Assembly (NCBI GenBank): GCA_034434335.1
Contig: DAOTZS010000257.1
Coordinates: 1 to 14,964, forward strand
Origin: DAOTZS01 sp034434335
GTDB taxonomy: Bacteria; Chloroflexota; Anaerolineae; CG2-30-64-16
Direction of reading: 5' to 3'
Length of the DNA stretch: 14,964 bases
Part shown: piece by piece, positions 1 to 6,732 of the stretch
How positions within the stretch are numbered: position 1 is the stretch's first letter
How the letters are laid out: each line of letters starts with the position of its first letter
The notes under the pieces: model-generated
What the model was told of the DNA's origin: nothing
The model's input: only the letters and a program-made list of their open reading frames with translations
The model's database searches: none
Made by a program: the position numbers and the translations under genes

Positions 1-161
1 GATGCCCCTTCCCCCATTGGCCGCGCCGCCGCCCCCGCCAGCGCCGCGGGGCTCTGGACAGGGGCAATGGGCTGCGCCGGCAACGGCACACACCCGGCCG
101 CGACCAGCGCCAGGCTCAGCAAGACGGCTAAAACAAAGGGAAAGCAGGATATTCCTTTCAC
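1..161 (-). CDS. Lipoprotein, N-terminal part only (runs off the left edge)
   Basis: This is the start of a minus-strand gene whose remainder lies outside the window. From a GTG at 161-159 the first 53 codons are open. They encode a short basic start (MKG), a hydrophobic stretch over about residues 7-22, and a lipobox-like ending A-A-G-C with Cys24, so the protein is probably exported and lipid-anchored. The residues after the cysteine are Pro/Ala/Gln-rich, as in a flexible tether. An AGGAG lies 13 bases upstream of the GTG, which is rather far, so the start is not certain. An extended -10 promoter lies about 55 bases upstream. The gene follows the esterase on the same strand with a 129-base gap. 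The function of the mature domain cannot be told from this fragment. Confidence 0.6.
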   Translation of the reverse strand, partial: MKGISCFPFVLAVLLSLALVAAGCVPLPAQPIAPVQSPAALAGAAARPMGEGA

Positions 162-216
162 GGTAAAGCAAACTCTCCTCTCACGCAGGTCTCCCGAACA
201 ACTGGGTCTACCAGCC

Positions 217-225
217 AGTATAGCA
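217..225 (-). promoter_or_regulatory. Extended -10 promoter for the left-edge lipoprotein gene
   Basis: On the minus strand the sequence reads TGC-TATACT, an extended -10 element with 5 of 6 matches to TATAAT. It lies about 55 bases upstream of the GTG at 161. No good -35 hexamer is seen at 16-18 bases, which extended -10 promoters can tolerate. It would let the lipoprotein be transcribed independently of the esterase upstream. This is a motif-based call only. Confidence 0.4.
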
Positions 226-290
226 CAGCTCTCCACTGGCAGGCGAATCGCTCACCAGGCCGACAGCGCTTTGGCATCAGCCCAGGCGGG

Positions 291-1367
291 TCAGGCCTGG
301 AGGCGCTCCTGCAGAAAGCTATAGGCCCGCCGGCCGCTGATGCGATGCCGTCCTTCAAACTCGTCTAGCTCCACATCCCTCTCGCCCACGCCACCCAAGA
401 CAGTACAGATCTCGCGCGCCCGCGCCACACTCTGGCGCACAGCCTGAATGGGGAAGATGGGATCTCGGGTGCCGGCCTCGACCAGCATCGGCCGGGGCAT
501 GATCAGGCCCACCAGATCCGTCATCTCGCCAATGCGCAGCAGCCCGGGGACGAAGTTACAGGTGCAGTGGTGCATCGCCAGGATGCTGTCTCGGAAAGTG
601 CTGTAGTACCCGCTGATTACGCAGGCTTTGATGCGCGGGTCCAGGGCGGTGTGGAAGAAGGTCAGCATCCCGCCTCCGGAGATCCCCATCGCCCCCAGGC
701 GTTTGACGTCAGCTTCGGGGAGGGTGGCCAGGTAGTCTACCAGGCGCATGCCATCGCGCACCCGCAGGCCGACCAGCGACTTCCCCAGCATGAAGGCATA
801 GGTAGCCGCGTTATGGCAGGTGGTGGGCTCGGGCTGGCCCAGGGTTTTGTTCAGATAACTGTAGTCGGTCTGGCGTTCGCCAAAGCCGGCGATCTCCGGC
901 GCGGCCACCAGGAAGCCATGGCGGCAGAGGGCGACGGCGAAATCGCTGTGGTAGCCATCCGGCTCATAGCGCTCCTCTCCGTCCTCCCAAAGGCCCACGA
1001 TGTCCTTCACGCCGTAGCCGTGGCCGTGATAGGCCAGCACCACGGGCAGGCGGCCCCTGGCACCCTTCGGCCGCAGCAGGTAAACCGGCATGCGGGCATG
1101 GGGTGCCGTGGCGATGAGCACCTTATAGCGCGTGTGATCGCCCCGGTCCACCTCCTCGATCAGCTCTGGCGCCGGGTCCACTGCGGGCTCATCCAGAAAG
1201 CCGACCACATCGGCCAGGGCGCGGCGGCACGCCTGTTGCCATGCCTCTGCCTCAGCACGGGTGGTCGCCACGAAGGGATACTGGGGAGCTGCCGCAGCCA
1301 GGAGGCGCAATTCGTGAGTGGGTTGCAGTTCTGGCATCAAGGCTGGGTTCAACAGTTGGCTCGTCAT
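291..1367 (-). CDS. Alpha/beta-hydrolase esterase (dienelactone hydrolase / acetyl-xylan-esterase type)
   Basis: A 358-residue alpha/beta-hydrolase with no signal peptide, so probably cytoplasmic. The oxyanion-side motif H-G-H-G is at residues 114-117. The nucleophile elbow G-I-S-G-G-G places Ser220 as the catalytic serine. Asp302 (in GTRDPIFP) and His341 (in EGRHRISG) complete the triad. Proteins of this layout are commonly annotated as dienelactone hydrolase or acetyl-xylan esterase; the substrate is not readable from sequence. The ATG at 1367 is chosen because AAGGAG lies about 9 bases before it; the reading frame stays open further upstream to 1523, but that part lacks a ribosome site. 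The gene is divergent from the sugar/peptide binding-protein gene, so it may remove acyl groups from the substrate that system imports (inference). An imperfect 6-bp stem (282-287 with 295-300) overlaps its stop codon. Confidence 0.85.
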   Translation of the reverse strand: MTSQLLNPALMPELQPTHELRLLAAAAPQYPFVATTRAEAEAWQQACRRALADVVGFLDEPAVDPAPELIEEVDRGDHTRYKVLIATAPHARMPVYLLRPKGARGRLPVVLAYHGHGYGVKDIVGLWEDGEERYEPDGYHSDFAVALCRHGFLVAAPEIAGFGERQTDYSYLNKTLGQPEPTTCHNAATYAFMLGKSLVGLRVRDGMRLVDYLATLPEADVKRLGAMGISGGGMLTFFHTALDPRIKACVISGYYSTFRDSILAMHHCTCNFVPGLLRIGEMTDLVGLIMPRPMLVEAGTRDPIFPIQAVRQSVARAREICTVLGGVGERDVELDEFEGRHRISGRRAYSFLQERLQA

Positions 1368-1421
1368 GGTGTGTCTCTCCTTGCGATGTATCCTTTTTCG
1401 AACCATCCCGGCAACGAGTAC

Positions 1422-1450
1422 AGCATGATCGCACAGCCCGTTTTTGTCAA
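1422..1450 (-). promoter_or_regulatory. Candidate sigma-70 promoter for the esterase gene
   Basis: On the minus strand a perfect TTGACA (1450-1445) is followed after 17 bases by CATGCT (1427-1422). The second hexamer matches the -10 consensus at only 3 of 6 positions but keeps the A at position 2 and the T at position 6. It lies about 55 bases upstream of the esterase ATG. The -35 box is strong and the -10 is weak, so the call is tentative. Confidence 0.35.
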
Positions 1451-1570
1451 GCCCGGCTATATCGCGCGTTAGGGCCATTTCACTCTCCAGCTTGCCCTGG
1501 CCTTGCCCCTCACGAATCCCCACAAGTCACCGATGCCCGTCCCGGGCCAGGGTCAACTGGTAGCCCTGTT

Positions 1571-1599
1571 TTGACATTTATGTAGTTCTGTGGTATGAG
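1571..1599 (+). promoter_or_regulatory. Sigma-70 promoter for the binding-protein gene
   Basis: A perfect TTGACA at 1571-1576 is followed by a 17-base spacer and TATGAG at 1594-1599 (4 of 6 matches to TATAAT). The predicted transcription start is near 1606. That leaves a leader of about 190 bases before the ATG at 1798, which is unusually long. The nearby 1368-1797 stretch holds no gene of normal size: it is the divergent control region shared with the esterase. Confidence 0.55.
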
Positions 1600-1680
1600 A
1601 AAAGCCACCGTGAGGCTTAGCAGCACGGCCGACCCACACTGACTGTCCTCGTATTACAGCGTTACCCAGACCAAGGAGGC

Positions 1681-1750
1681 ATGAAGTACGCCTCGTCCAC
1701 TGAGAAAGGGGGTGATTGATGCCAGGGGTACAGAGATGAATTGCCTTTAG
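1681..1750 (+). other. Chain of very short overlapping ORFs in the leader
   Basis: Three tiny ORFs follow one another in the leader of the binding-protein gene. A 12-codon ORF (1681-1719) ends in a TGA that shares its A with the next ATG. A 6-codon ORF (1719-1739) ends in a TGA that overlaps the ATG of a 4-codon ORF (1736-1750). An AAGGAGG at 1673-1679 sits 1 base before the first ATG, which is too close for efficient use. A stretch close to AAAGGAGGTGAT at 1705-1716, with one G for A, sits before the second ATG at a workable distance. They could be leader peptides or chance; no attenuator hairpin was found. Confidence 0.25.
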
Positions 1751-1797
1751 GGTAATGATCCGGAGTGCCTTAGCAACTTCGAGGAGGAAGGGAGAAA

Positions 1798-3768
1798 ATG
1801 TCTCGCAAACTGTTTCTCCTATCTGGCCTGTTGATGGTTGTATTCCTGGTGCTCAGTGCGTGTATGCCGGCTGCCCCTGCCGTGGTGGAAAAGCAGGTGG
1901 TCGTCGAGAAAGTCGTCACCGCCACACCTGCTCCGGCGCCAAAGGCAGAGGAAAAGATTGTGATGGGGTTTCCCCGCAGTGAAACCCTGTTCGCGCAGCA
2001 GTTGACGGGACGCGTCGGCACCCCCGATAACTTCAACGAATGGGTGGGCTGGAAGAACCGAGACCGCGGCATGGCCCAACTGATGAACGAGCCGTTGTGG
2101 ACCATTGAGCCCGCGGTCGGGGAAGTTATCAACAGCCTGGCGGCTGCTCCGCCCCAATACAATGAAGACTTCACCCAGATGACGGTCAAGCTCAGGGAGG
2201 GGGTGTACTGGAGCGACGGGGTGGAGTTCACCGCGGACGACGTGGTGTTCACCATCGAGAAGGTCAAGGCCACTCAGGGGCTGAACTACAACGTCCAGCT
2301 CCAAAAGGTAAAGAGCGTCTCTGCCCCGGACAAGTATACGGTGGTGGTCGAGCTGTCTGAGCCGAACTCGCGCTTCCACGCCTACTTCCTCGATCGGTGG
2401 GGATGCCTCTTCATCATGCCCAAGCATGTGTTTGAGAAGGTGGAGGACATCCTGACCTTTGAGTACAACCCACCCCTGAGCCTGGGGCCGTATGTGCTCC
2501 ATAGTTATGACCCGGCCGGGTTCTGGACGGCCTGGCAGTTGCGGGACGACTGGGACAGGACTCCCACCGGGATGCTCTATGGCAAGCCCAAGCCCAAGTA
2601 CGTCGTGTTCGTCACTCATCAGGACCCCGCATCCGCGGTCATCGCCCAGGTGCGCCATGAGCTCGACTCGGCGCAGCTAACCCTCGAGTCCCTGAGGGCC
2701 GTCCTGGCTCAGAACCCCTATGCCCGCGCTTACCGCCGCGAGTTCCCATGGGTGGTCAACACTGACCCATGCGTCACCGGCCTCACCTTCAACACCCTCA
2801 AGCCACCGTTCGACAACCGAGAAGTGCGCTGGGCCCTCGCCCTGGCCATTGACATCGTCTCATACAGCGCCAACGCCATGGATGGCGCCCTCATGATGAG
2901 CGCGCTTCTCACCCCCTCTGTGCCCCTATACTTGAGGGAATACTACAAGCCGATGGAGCCATGGCTGCAGGAATTCACTCTGGACCTGGGCAATGGAGAG
3001 ACCTTCAAGCCTTATGACCCAGAGGCCCCCTTCCGCCTTGCCCAATACGCGAAAAGCCGAGGGTATGTGGTCCCCGAGGATCCTGAGCAGATCAAGGCGA
3101 CTTTCGGCTATGGCTGGTGGAAGTACGCGCCGGATGTAGCGGCCAAGCTGCTGGAGAAGAACGGCTTCACCCGGGACAAGGATGGCAAGTGGCTCCTCCC
3201 TGACGGCACGCCGTGGAAGTTCACCGTCCTCACCGATCCCAACCCCGGTCATCACCACTACCAGAACGCCTTTGCCGCGGTGCAGGAGTGGCGCAAGTTC
3301 GGGATCGATGTGGAAGCACAGGTGAGCGAGACGTGGAGTACGCTCAACCTGAACGGCCAATTCGATGTCAGCACGGCCTGGCCGGCCTACGAGCCCTGGG
3401 GTGGCCACGTTGACCTCTACCGGACCTTTGATAACTGGAACTCGGCCTACGTGGAGAAGGAGCTGGGGAAGCCGCACTATGGCCACCTCTCCCGCTGGTC
3501 AGATCCGCGCATGGATAAGGTCATCGCTGAGCTCAGCAAGACCGACTGGAACGACACTGAGCGGATCATCGAGCTCGGCATGGAAGGGCTGAAGATCGCC
3601 GTTGAGGAGATGCCAGGTATCGCCACTTACACCTATGTGGGGGCCCTCACCTGGGACGAGTACTACTGGACGAACTGGCCGGGTGCGGAGAACATCTACA
3701 CTCAGCCGTACCATCACTGGCCCAACTTCAAGTACATGCTGCCCTTCCTGGAGCCCACTGGACGATAA
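1798..3768 (+). CDS. Family-5 extracellular solute-binding lipoprotein of an oligosaccharide/peptide ABC importer
   Basis: A 656-residue secreted, lipid-anchored binding protein that delivers substrate to the permeases encoded downstream. The signal peptide has a basic start (MSRK), a hydrophobic core and a lipobox L-S-A-C with Cys22 as the lipidated residue. A low-complexity Val/Ala/Pro/Lys tether follows to about residue 50. The family-5 (SBP_bac_5) signature is clear at residues 131-157: LREGVYWSDG, then the TADDVVF element. The protein is longer than the usual 500-550 residues for dipeptide binders and rich in Trp/Tyr, which fits members that bind beta-linked oligosaccharides in thermophiles, but substrate cannot be fixed from sequence. 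AGGAGG lies about 10 bases before the ATG. The linked GH3 enzyme argues for a sugar or glycoside ligand. A nested stem just after the stop may give this gene its own stable mRNA end. Confidence 0.9.
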   Translation: MSRKLFLLSGLLMVVFLVLSACMPAAPAVVEKQVVVEKVVTATPAPAPKAEEKIVMGFPRSETLFAQQLTGRVGTPDNFNEWVGWKNRDRGMAQLMNEPLWTIEPAVGEVINSLAAAPPQYNEDFTQMTVKLREGVYWSDGVEFTADDVVFTIEKVKATQGLNYNVQLQKVKSVSAPDKYTVVVELSEPNSRFHAYFLDRWGCLFIMPKHVFEKVEDILTFEYNPPLSLGPYVLHSYDPAGFWTAWQLRDDWDRTPTGMLYGKPKPKYVVFVTHQDPASAVIAQVRHELDSAQLTLESLRAVLAQNPYARAYRREFPWVVNTDPCVTGLTFNTLKPPFDNREVRWALALAIDIVSYSANAMDGALMMSALLTPSVPLYLREYYKPMEPWLQEFTLDLGNGETFKPYDPEAPFRLAQYAKSRGYVVPEDPEQIKATFGYGWWKYAPDVAAKLLEKNGFTRDKDGKWLLPDGTPWKFTVLTDPNPGHHHYQNAFAAVQEWRKFGIDVEAQVSETWSTLNLNGQFDVSTAWPAYEPWGGHVDLYRTFDNWNSAYVEKELGKPHYGHLSRWSDPRMDKVIAELSKTDWNDTERIIELGMEGLKIAVEEMPGIATYTYVGALTWDEYYWTNWPGAENIYTQPYHHWPNFKYMLPFLEPTGR

Positions 3769-3828
3769 GGCATAACCCTGAAGAGGAACCACGAGCAGGG
3801 GGTTCTCCCCCTGCTCGTGTGTTATGCC
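3769..3828 (+). terminator. Nested stem-loop directly after the binding-protein gene
   Basis: Beginning on the base after the TAA, GGCATAAC (3769-3776) pairs with GTTATGCC (3821-3828). Enclosed between them is a perfect 13-bp hairpin (3790-3802 with 3807-3819) with the loop TTCT. No U-tract follows. It could be a weak terminator or, more likely, a 3' stem that protects the upstream message. That would fit the usual need for more binding protein than permease. Confidence 0.5.
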
Positions 3829-3844
3829 CCGAAAACAGCCGGAT

Positions 3845-3943
3845 TGTACTGCGAGCTTTAGCTCGCATTGGAGTTGCAGGGCTGTAGTGCGAGCTTCAGC
3901 TCGCATTGGAGTTGCAGAGCTGTATTGCGAGCTTTAGCTCGCA
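3845..3943 (+). repeat. Three tandem 38-bp palindromic repeat units
   Basis: Units begin at 3845, 3883 and 3921, an exact period of 38 bases; the third is cut short after its palindrome. Each carries an 18-base inverted repeat (3850-3867, 3888-3905, 3926-3943) of the form TGCGAGCTTTAGCTCGCA, with one T-to-C change at the centre of the second. The first two palindromes are followed by the same linker ATTGGAGTTGCAG, and unit 2 has a variant base after TGTA. This looks like a REP-type mobile palindrome that amplified in tandem. The rest of the spacer (3944-4021) has smaller GC-rich inverted repeats such as AGGGC-AAA-GCCCT at 3986-3998. Confidence 0.8.
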
Positions 3944-4021
3944 CCCCCCGCCCAGGCAGCCAGGGACTGAAGCCGCCGGGCTGAAAGGGCAAAGCCCTGT
4001 GGATGGAGAAAGCCCTGGACA

Positions 4022-5344
4022 ATGTTGCAAAACGTAGACACTCTGGTAAGACAAGCTATAACCGATCAAACACAGGCGGCTTTGAGCGCGCAGGAGAAAA
4101 CCGCCACCGACCTGACCATCAGTGCCAGGGATCGAGAGGTACTCCGCCGGCTGGCTGCCCAGGTGGCAGAGCTGGCAGCCCGGCCCATCGAGCAAGAGAA
4201 ACGCGATCTCTGGTATCGGCATAACGCGCTGGAGCCCACGCGGCCCCTTGTTTTCTGTGATCCCGAGAATGGCTGGAACGAGATCATCACCCCGGCCCAC
4301 CTGGAGTGCGAAGGGGAGTTGGCCCGCAGCTGGGAGATAACCCTTCGCAAAGAGATCTTCTGGGGCGCTGAGATGCGCGATGACCGGGTCATTGAACCGT
4401 ATTTCAACGTGCCCCATGTCTACACTGAAAGCGACTGGGGCATGCACGAGACGAAGATCGGCGGCCAGCATGGCGGTGCTTACACCTGGGACGCGCCTCT
4501 GAAAAGCTATGCCGATCTCGATCGCTTGCATTTCCCGCAGATCACAATAGATCACCAGGCCACCGCCCGCGTGGTCGAGCTCGCTCATGAGACGCTGGGC
4601 GATCTTCTCTCTGTACGTCTGAAGACGGCGTGGTGGTGGACACTGGGAATGACCTGGACCCTGGTCAACCTGCGCGGTCTGGGCCAGATCATGTACGACA
4701 TGGTGGATTATCCCAATGAGCTGCACCGGCTGATGGCTTTCTTGCGGGATGGACATCTGGCCAAGTTGGAGTTCCTGGAGCGCAATGGGCTTCTCAGCCT
4801 CAACAACGATGGCACCTATGTTGGGTCGGGTGGGTTCGGCTGGACACGCGAGTTGCCGCAGCCCGACTTTGCTGGTAAGGTGCGCACCTGCGACATGTGG
4901 GGCTTCGCCGAGAGCCAGGAAACGGTGGGGATCTCACCGCGCATGTTCGCCGAGTTCGTCTTCCCCTATCAGGTAAGCATTCTGGAGCGGTTCGGGCTGA
5001 ACTGCTACGGCTGCTGCGAGCCGCTGGACACGCGCTGGCATATTGTAGAGCAGATCCCCCGTTTGCGCCGTGTCTCAATTTCTCCCTGGTCCAACATCGC
5101 TGTGATGGCTGAGCGGTTAGGGGATCGGTATATCTTCTCGATGAAGCCCAGCCCTACCGATCTGGCGCTGCCTTCGTTTGACGAAGAGCATGTCCGCGCC
5201 AAGTTACGCCAGGCATTGCAGATCACTCGCCAACACAACTGCCGCGTTGAAGTGATCATGAAGGACAATCATACGATCCAAAACGACCCCCGGCGGGTGA
5301 TTCGCTGGGTCCAGATCGCGCGCGAAGAGGCAGAGAGGGTGTAA
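4022..5344 (+). CDS. Uroporphyrinogen decarboxylase-superfamily protein, methyltransferase-like
   Basis: A 440-residue soluble protein of the UroD superfamily, the (beta/alpha)8-barrel group that includes heme-pathway decarboxylases and corrinoid methyltransferases such as MtaA. It lacks the decarboxylase N-terminal W-x-M-R-Q-A-G-R motif, so it is unlikely to make heme. A Cys-rich segment C-Y-G-C-C-E-P-L-D (Cys328, Cys331, Cys332, Glu333) falls near where MtaA-type enzymes carry the zinc-binding H-x-C-G. The following element ISPWSN and the downstream KPSPTD fit the barrel's C-terminal strands. A charged helical region at about residues 30-65 precedes the barrel. The start is the ATG at 4022; GGAG lies 13 bases upstream, so the start is reasonable but not strong. 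It sits between the binding protein and its permeases. Its substrate is unknown; methyl transfer to or from an imported glycoside is inference. Confidence 0.75.
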   Translation: MLQNVDTLVRQAITDQTQAALSAQEKTATDLTISARDREVLRRLAAQVAELAARPIEQEKRDLWYRHNALEPTRPLVFCDPENGWNEIITPAHLECEGELARSWEITLRKEIFWGAEMRDDRVIEPYFNVPHVYTESDWGMHETKIGGQHGGAYTWDAPLKSYADLDRLHFPQITIDHQATARVVELAHETLGDLLSVRLKTAWWWTLGMTWTLVNLRGLGQIMYDMVDYPNELHRLMAFLRDGHLAKLEFLERNGLLSLNNDGTYVGSGGFGWTRELPQPDFAGKVRTCDMWGFAESQETVGISPRMFAEFVFPYQVSILERFGLNCYGCCEPLDTRWHIVEQIPRLRRVSISPWSNIAVMAERLGDRYIFSMKPSPTDLALPSFDEEHVRAKLRQALQITRQHNCRVEVIMKDNHTIQNDPRRVIRWVQIAREEAERV

Positions 5345-5354
5345 TGACGCCGGA

Positions 5355-5396
5355 GCTCTCCTGATGATTCCCAAGTCCTACCGTCATCGGGAGAGC
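5355..5396 (+). terminator. Stem-loop after the UroD-like gene
   Basis: GCTCTCCTGATGA (5355-5367) pairs with TCATCGGGAGAGC (5384-5396), a 13-bp stem with one G-U pair and a 16-base loop, starting 11 bases after the stop codon. No U-tract follows, so intrinsic termination is doubtful; it may be a 3' end stabiliser. Confidence 0.4.
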
Positions 5397-5419
5397 GCTG
5401 AAAGAGTTCCCTTGCTCAT

Positions 5420-5447
5420 TTGACAACCGTTCTATTCGGTTTATAGA
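5420..5447 (+). promoter_or_regulatory. Promoter for the permease-ATPase-GH3 operon
   Basis: TTGACA (5420-5425), a 16-base spacer and TATAGA (5442-5447, 4 of 6 matches). The predicted start is near 5454, about 255 bases before the permease GTG. The spacer contains the inverted repeat AACCG (5425-5429) and CGGTT (5437-5441), which would suit a dimeric repressor. If this promoter is real, the hairpin cluster at 5491-5608 lies in the transcript leader. Confidence 0.45.
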
Positions 5448-5490
5448 CAGGAGTTGCGCAGTTGCACTACGCTGTGCCCCTACTCTCTGG

Positions 5491-5608
5491 CCCCCGCCCC
5501 CAATTGAGGGCGGGGGGAATCCTTTGGAAGGGGTATTCTGGGCGGCGAAGCCGCCCAGAATACCCTTATAATCTCGAGCCCCCTTCCCCGCAAAGGCGGG
5601 GAAGGGGG
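5491..5608 (+). repeat. Cluster of three GC-rich hairpin repeats
   Basis: Three palindromes in a row: CCCCCGCCC (5491-5499) with its complement 5508-5516; a perfect 16-bp stem (5531-5546 with 5550-5565) closed by the loop GAA; and a 13-bp stem (5579-5591 with 5596-5608) closed by AAAG. They fill most of the 364-base spacer between the UroD-like gene and the permeases, in which no gene is seen. They resemble dispersed intergenic palindromes. On mRNA they would be very stable. Confidence 0.75.
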
Positions 5609-5708
5609 TAGGGGGATGGGGCGATACGCCTCAAAGCGCGTAACTCCTGTTATTGATGGTTGTGTCCCTGATAGTGGCACAGACTTACCCTAGAAAAAGG
5701 AGAATCGG

Positions 5709-6716
5709 GTGAGGTTCGTAAGACGATATCTTATCCCGCGGCTAATACAATACGTGCTTGTCACCTGGCTGGGGATCACGGTGGTCTTCATCATCCCCAG
5801 GCTGCTGCCCAGCGACCCCATCGAGAGCATGGTCGCCACGCTGCAAGCTCAGGGGACTTTTCGCGACCCCGAAGCGGTCAGGGAGATGGTGAATACTTTG
5901 CGAGATATGTATGGCCTGGAGAAGTCATTGCCCGAGCAGTACATCTCGTTCTGGAGGAGGCTCTTCTCCGCTGACTTCGGCCCCTCGTATTTCTCGTTCC
6001 CTACTCCGGTGATCAACCTTATAAGCCGATCCTTTCCCTGGACGGTCGGATTACTCCTCACGACCACCGTGTTGTCCTGGATTATCGGGAACATAACCGG
6101 AGGGCTCTCAGGCTACTTCACGGGAAACGGGTTGCTGAGGATTCTCGACTGGGTAGTCATGTTCTTGCGTCCTATCCCCTATTACGTATTGGGCCTGACC
6201 CTCGTCATCTTGTTTGCCTATCTACTTCCCATCTTCCCCTTTGAGGGAGGATATACCATCGGCATGAAGATTGCCTTCACCTGGACCTTCATCAAAGACG
6301 TCCTCAACCATGCCTTCCTGCCAGCCCTTTCCTTGAGCCTGTTGGGCGTGGCGGTCAACCACCAGACCATGCGGCTCATCATCCAGGGCGTGAAAGAGGA
6401 GGACTACATACGGTACGCCAAGATCGCATCGGTTAAGGAGCGAGCGATCTTCGGCCGCTATGCCATGAGGAACGCCTTACTGCCCCAGATCACCGGGCTT
6501 ACCCTCTCCCTTGGGCAGATTTTCGGTGGCGCCCTGATCACAGAGATCGTCTTTTCCTACCCCGGGTTGGGCTTCTTGCTTTACCGGGCTATCGTGAATA
6601 GTGACTATAACCTGATCATGGGGATTACCACTATCTCCATCGTCGCCATCACAACTTTGATCCTGCTCATAGACCTTCTGTATCCGTTGTTCGATCCCAG
6701 GATCAGATACAGGTAA
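5709..6716 (+). CDS. ABC importer permease, DppB/OppB type
   Basis: A 335-residue inner-membrane protein, one half of the transport channel. About six membrane segments are visible, near residues 13-33, 108-130, 146-170, 200-220, 262-282 and 303-325. A large external loop between the first two (about 35-105) is typical of the DppB subfamily. The cytoplasmic coupling (EAA-type) loop runs from about 235 to 260, RYAKIASVKERAIF...RNALLP, and contacts the ATPases. The start is a GTG at 5709 with AAGGAG 6 bases before it. The second permease begins 16 bases after the stop. Substrate specificity comes mainly from the binding protein, so the dipeptide label should not be taken literally. Confidence 0.93.
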   Translation: MRFVRRYLIPRLIQYVLVTWLGITVVFIIPRLLPSDPIESMVATLQAQGTFRDPEAVREMVNTLRDMYGLEKSLPEQYISFWRRLFSADFGPSYFSFPTPVINLISRSFPWTVGLLLTTTVLSWIIGNITGGLSGYFTGNGLLRILDWVVMFLRPIPYYVLGLTLVILFAYLLPIFPFEGGYTIGMKIAFTWTFIKDVLNHAFLPALSLSLLGVAVNHQTMRLIIQGVKEEDYIRYAKIASVKERAIFGRYAMRNALLPQITGLTLSLGQIFGGALITEIVFSYPGLGFLLYRAIVNSDYNLIMGITTISIVAITTLILLIDLLYPLFDPRIRYR

Positions 6717-6732
6717 GTGGAGAACGGGCTAA

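Noticed and set aside
567..1472. A 301-codon plus-strand ORF opposite the esterase gene
   Set aside because: It is antisense to a protein with an intact catalytic triad, and its translation has no recognisable motif.
1819..2658. A 279-codon minus-strand ORF opposite the binding-protein gene
   Set aside because: Shadow of a clear family-5 gene; the composition follows the codon pattern of the other strand.
3845..3943. A CRISPR-like array
   Set aside because: The 38-base period is fully repeated sequence with no variable spacers, and no cas gene is present.
4022..5344. Annotation as a heme-biosynthesis uroporphyrinogen decarboxylase
   Set aside because: The W-x-M-R-Q-A-G-R motif is missing and the neighbourhood is sugar uptake, not tetrapyrrole synthesis.
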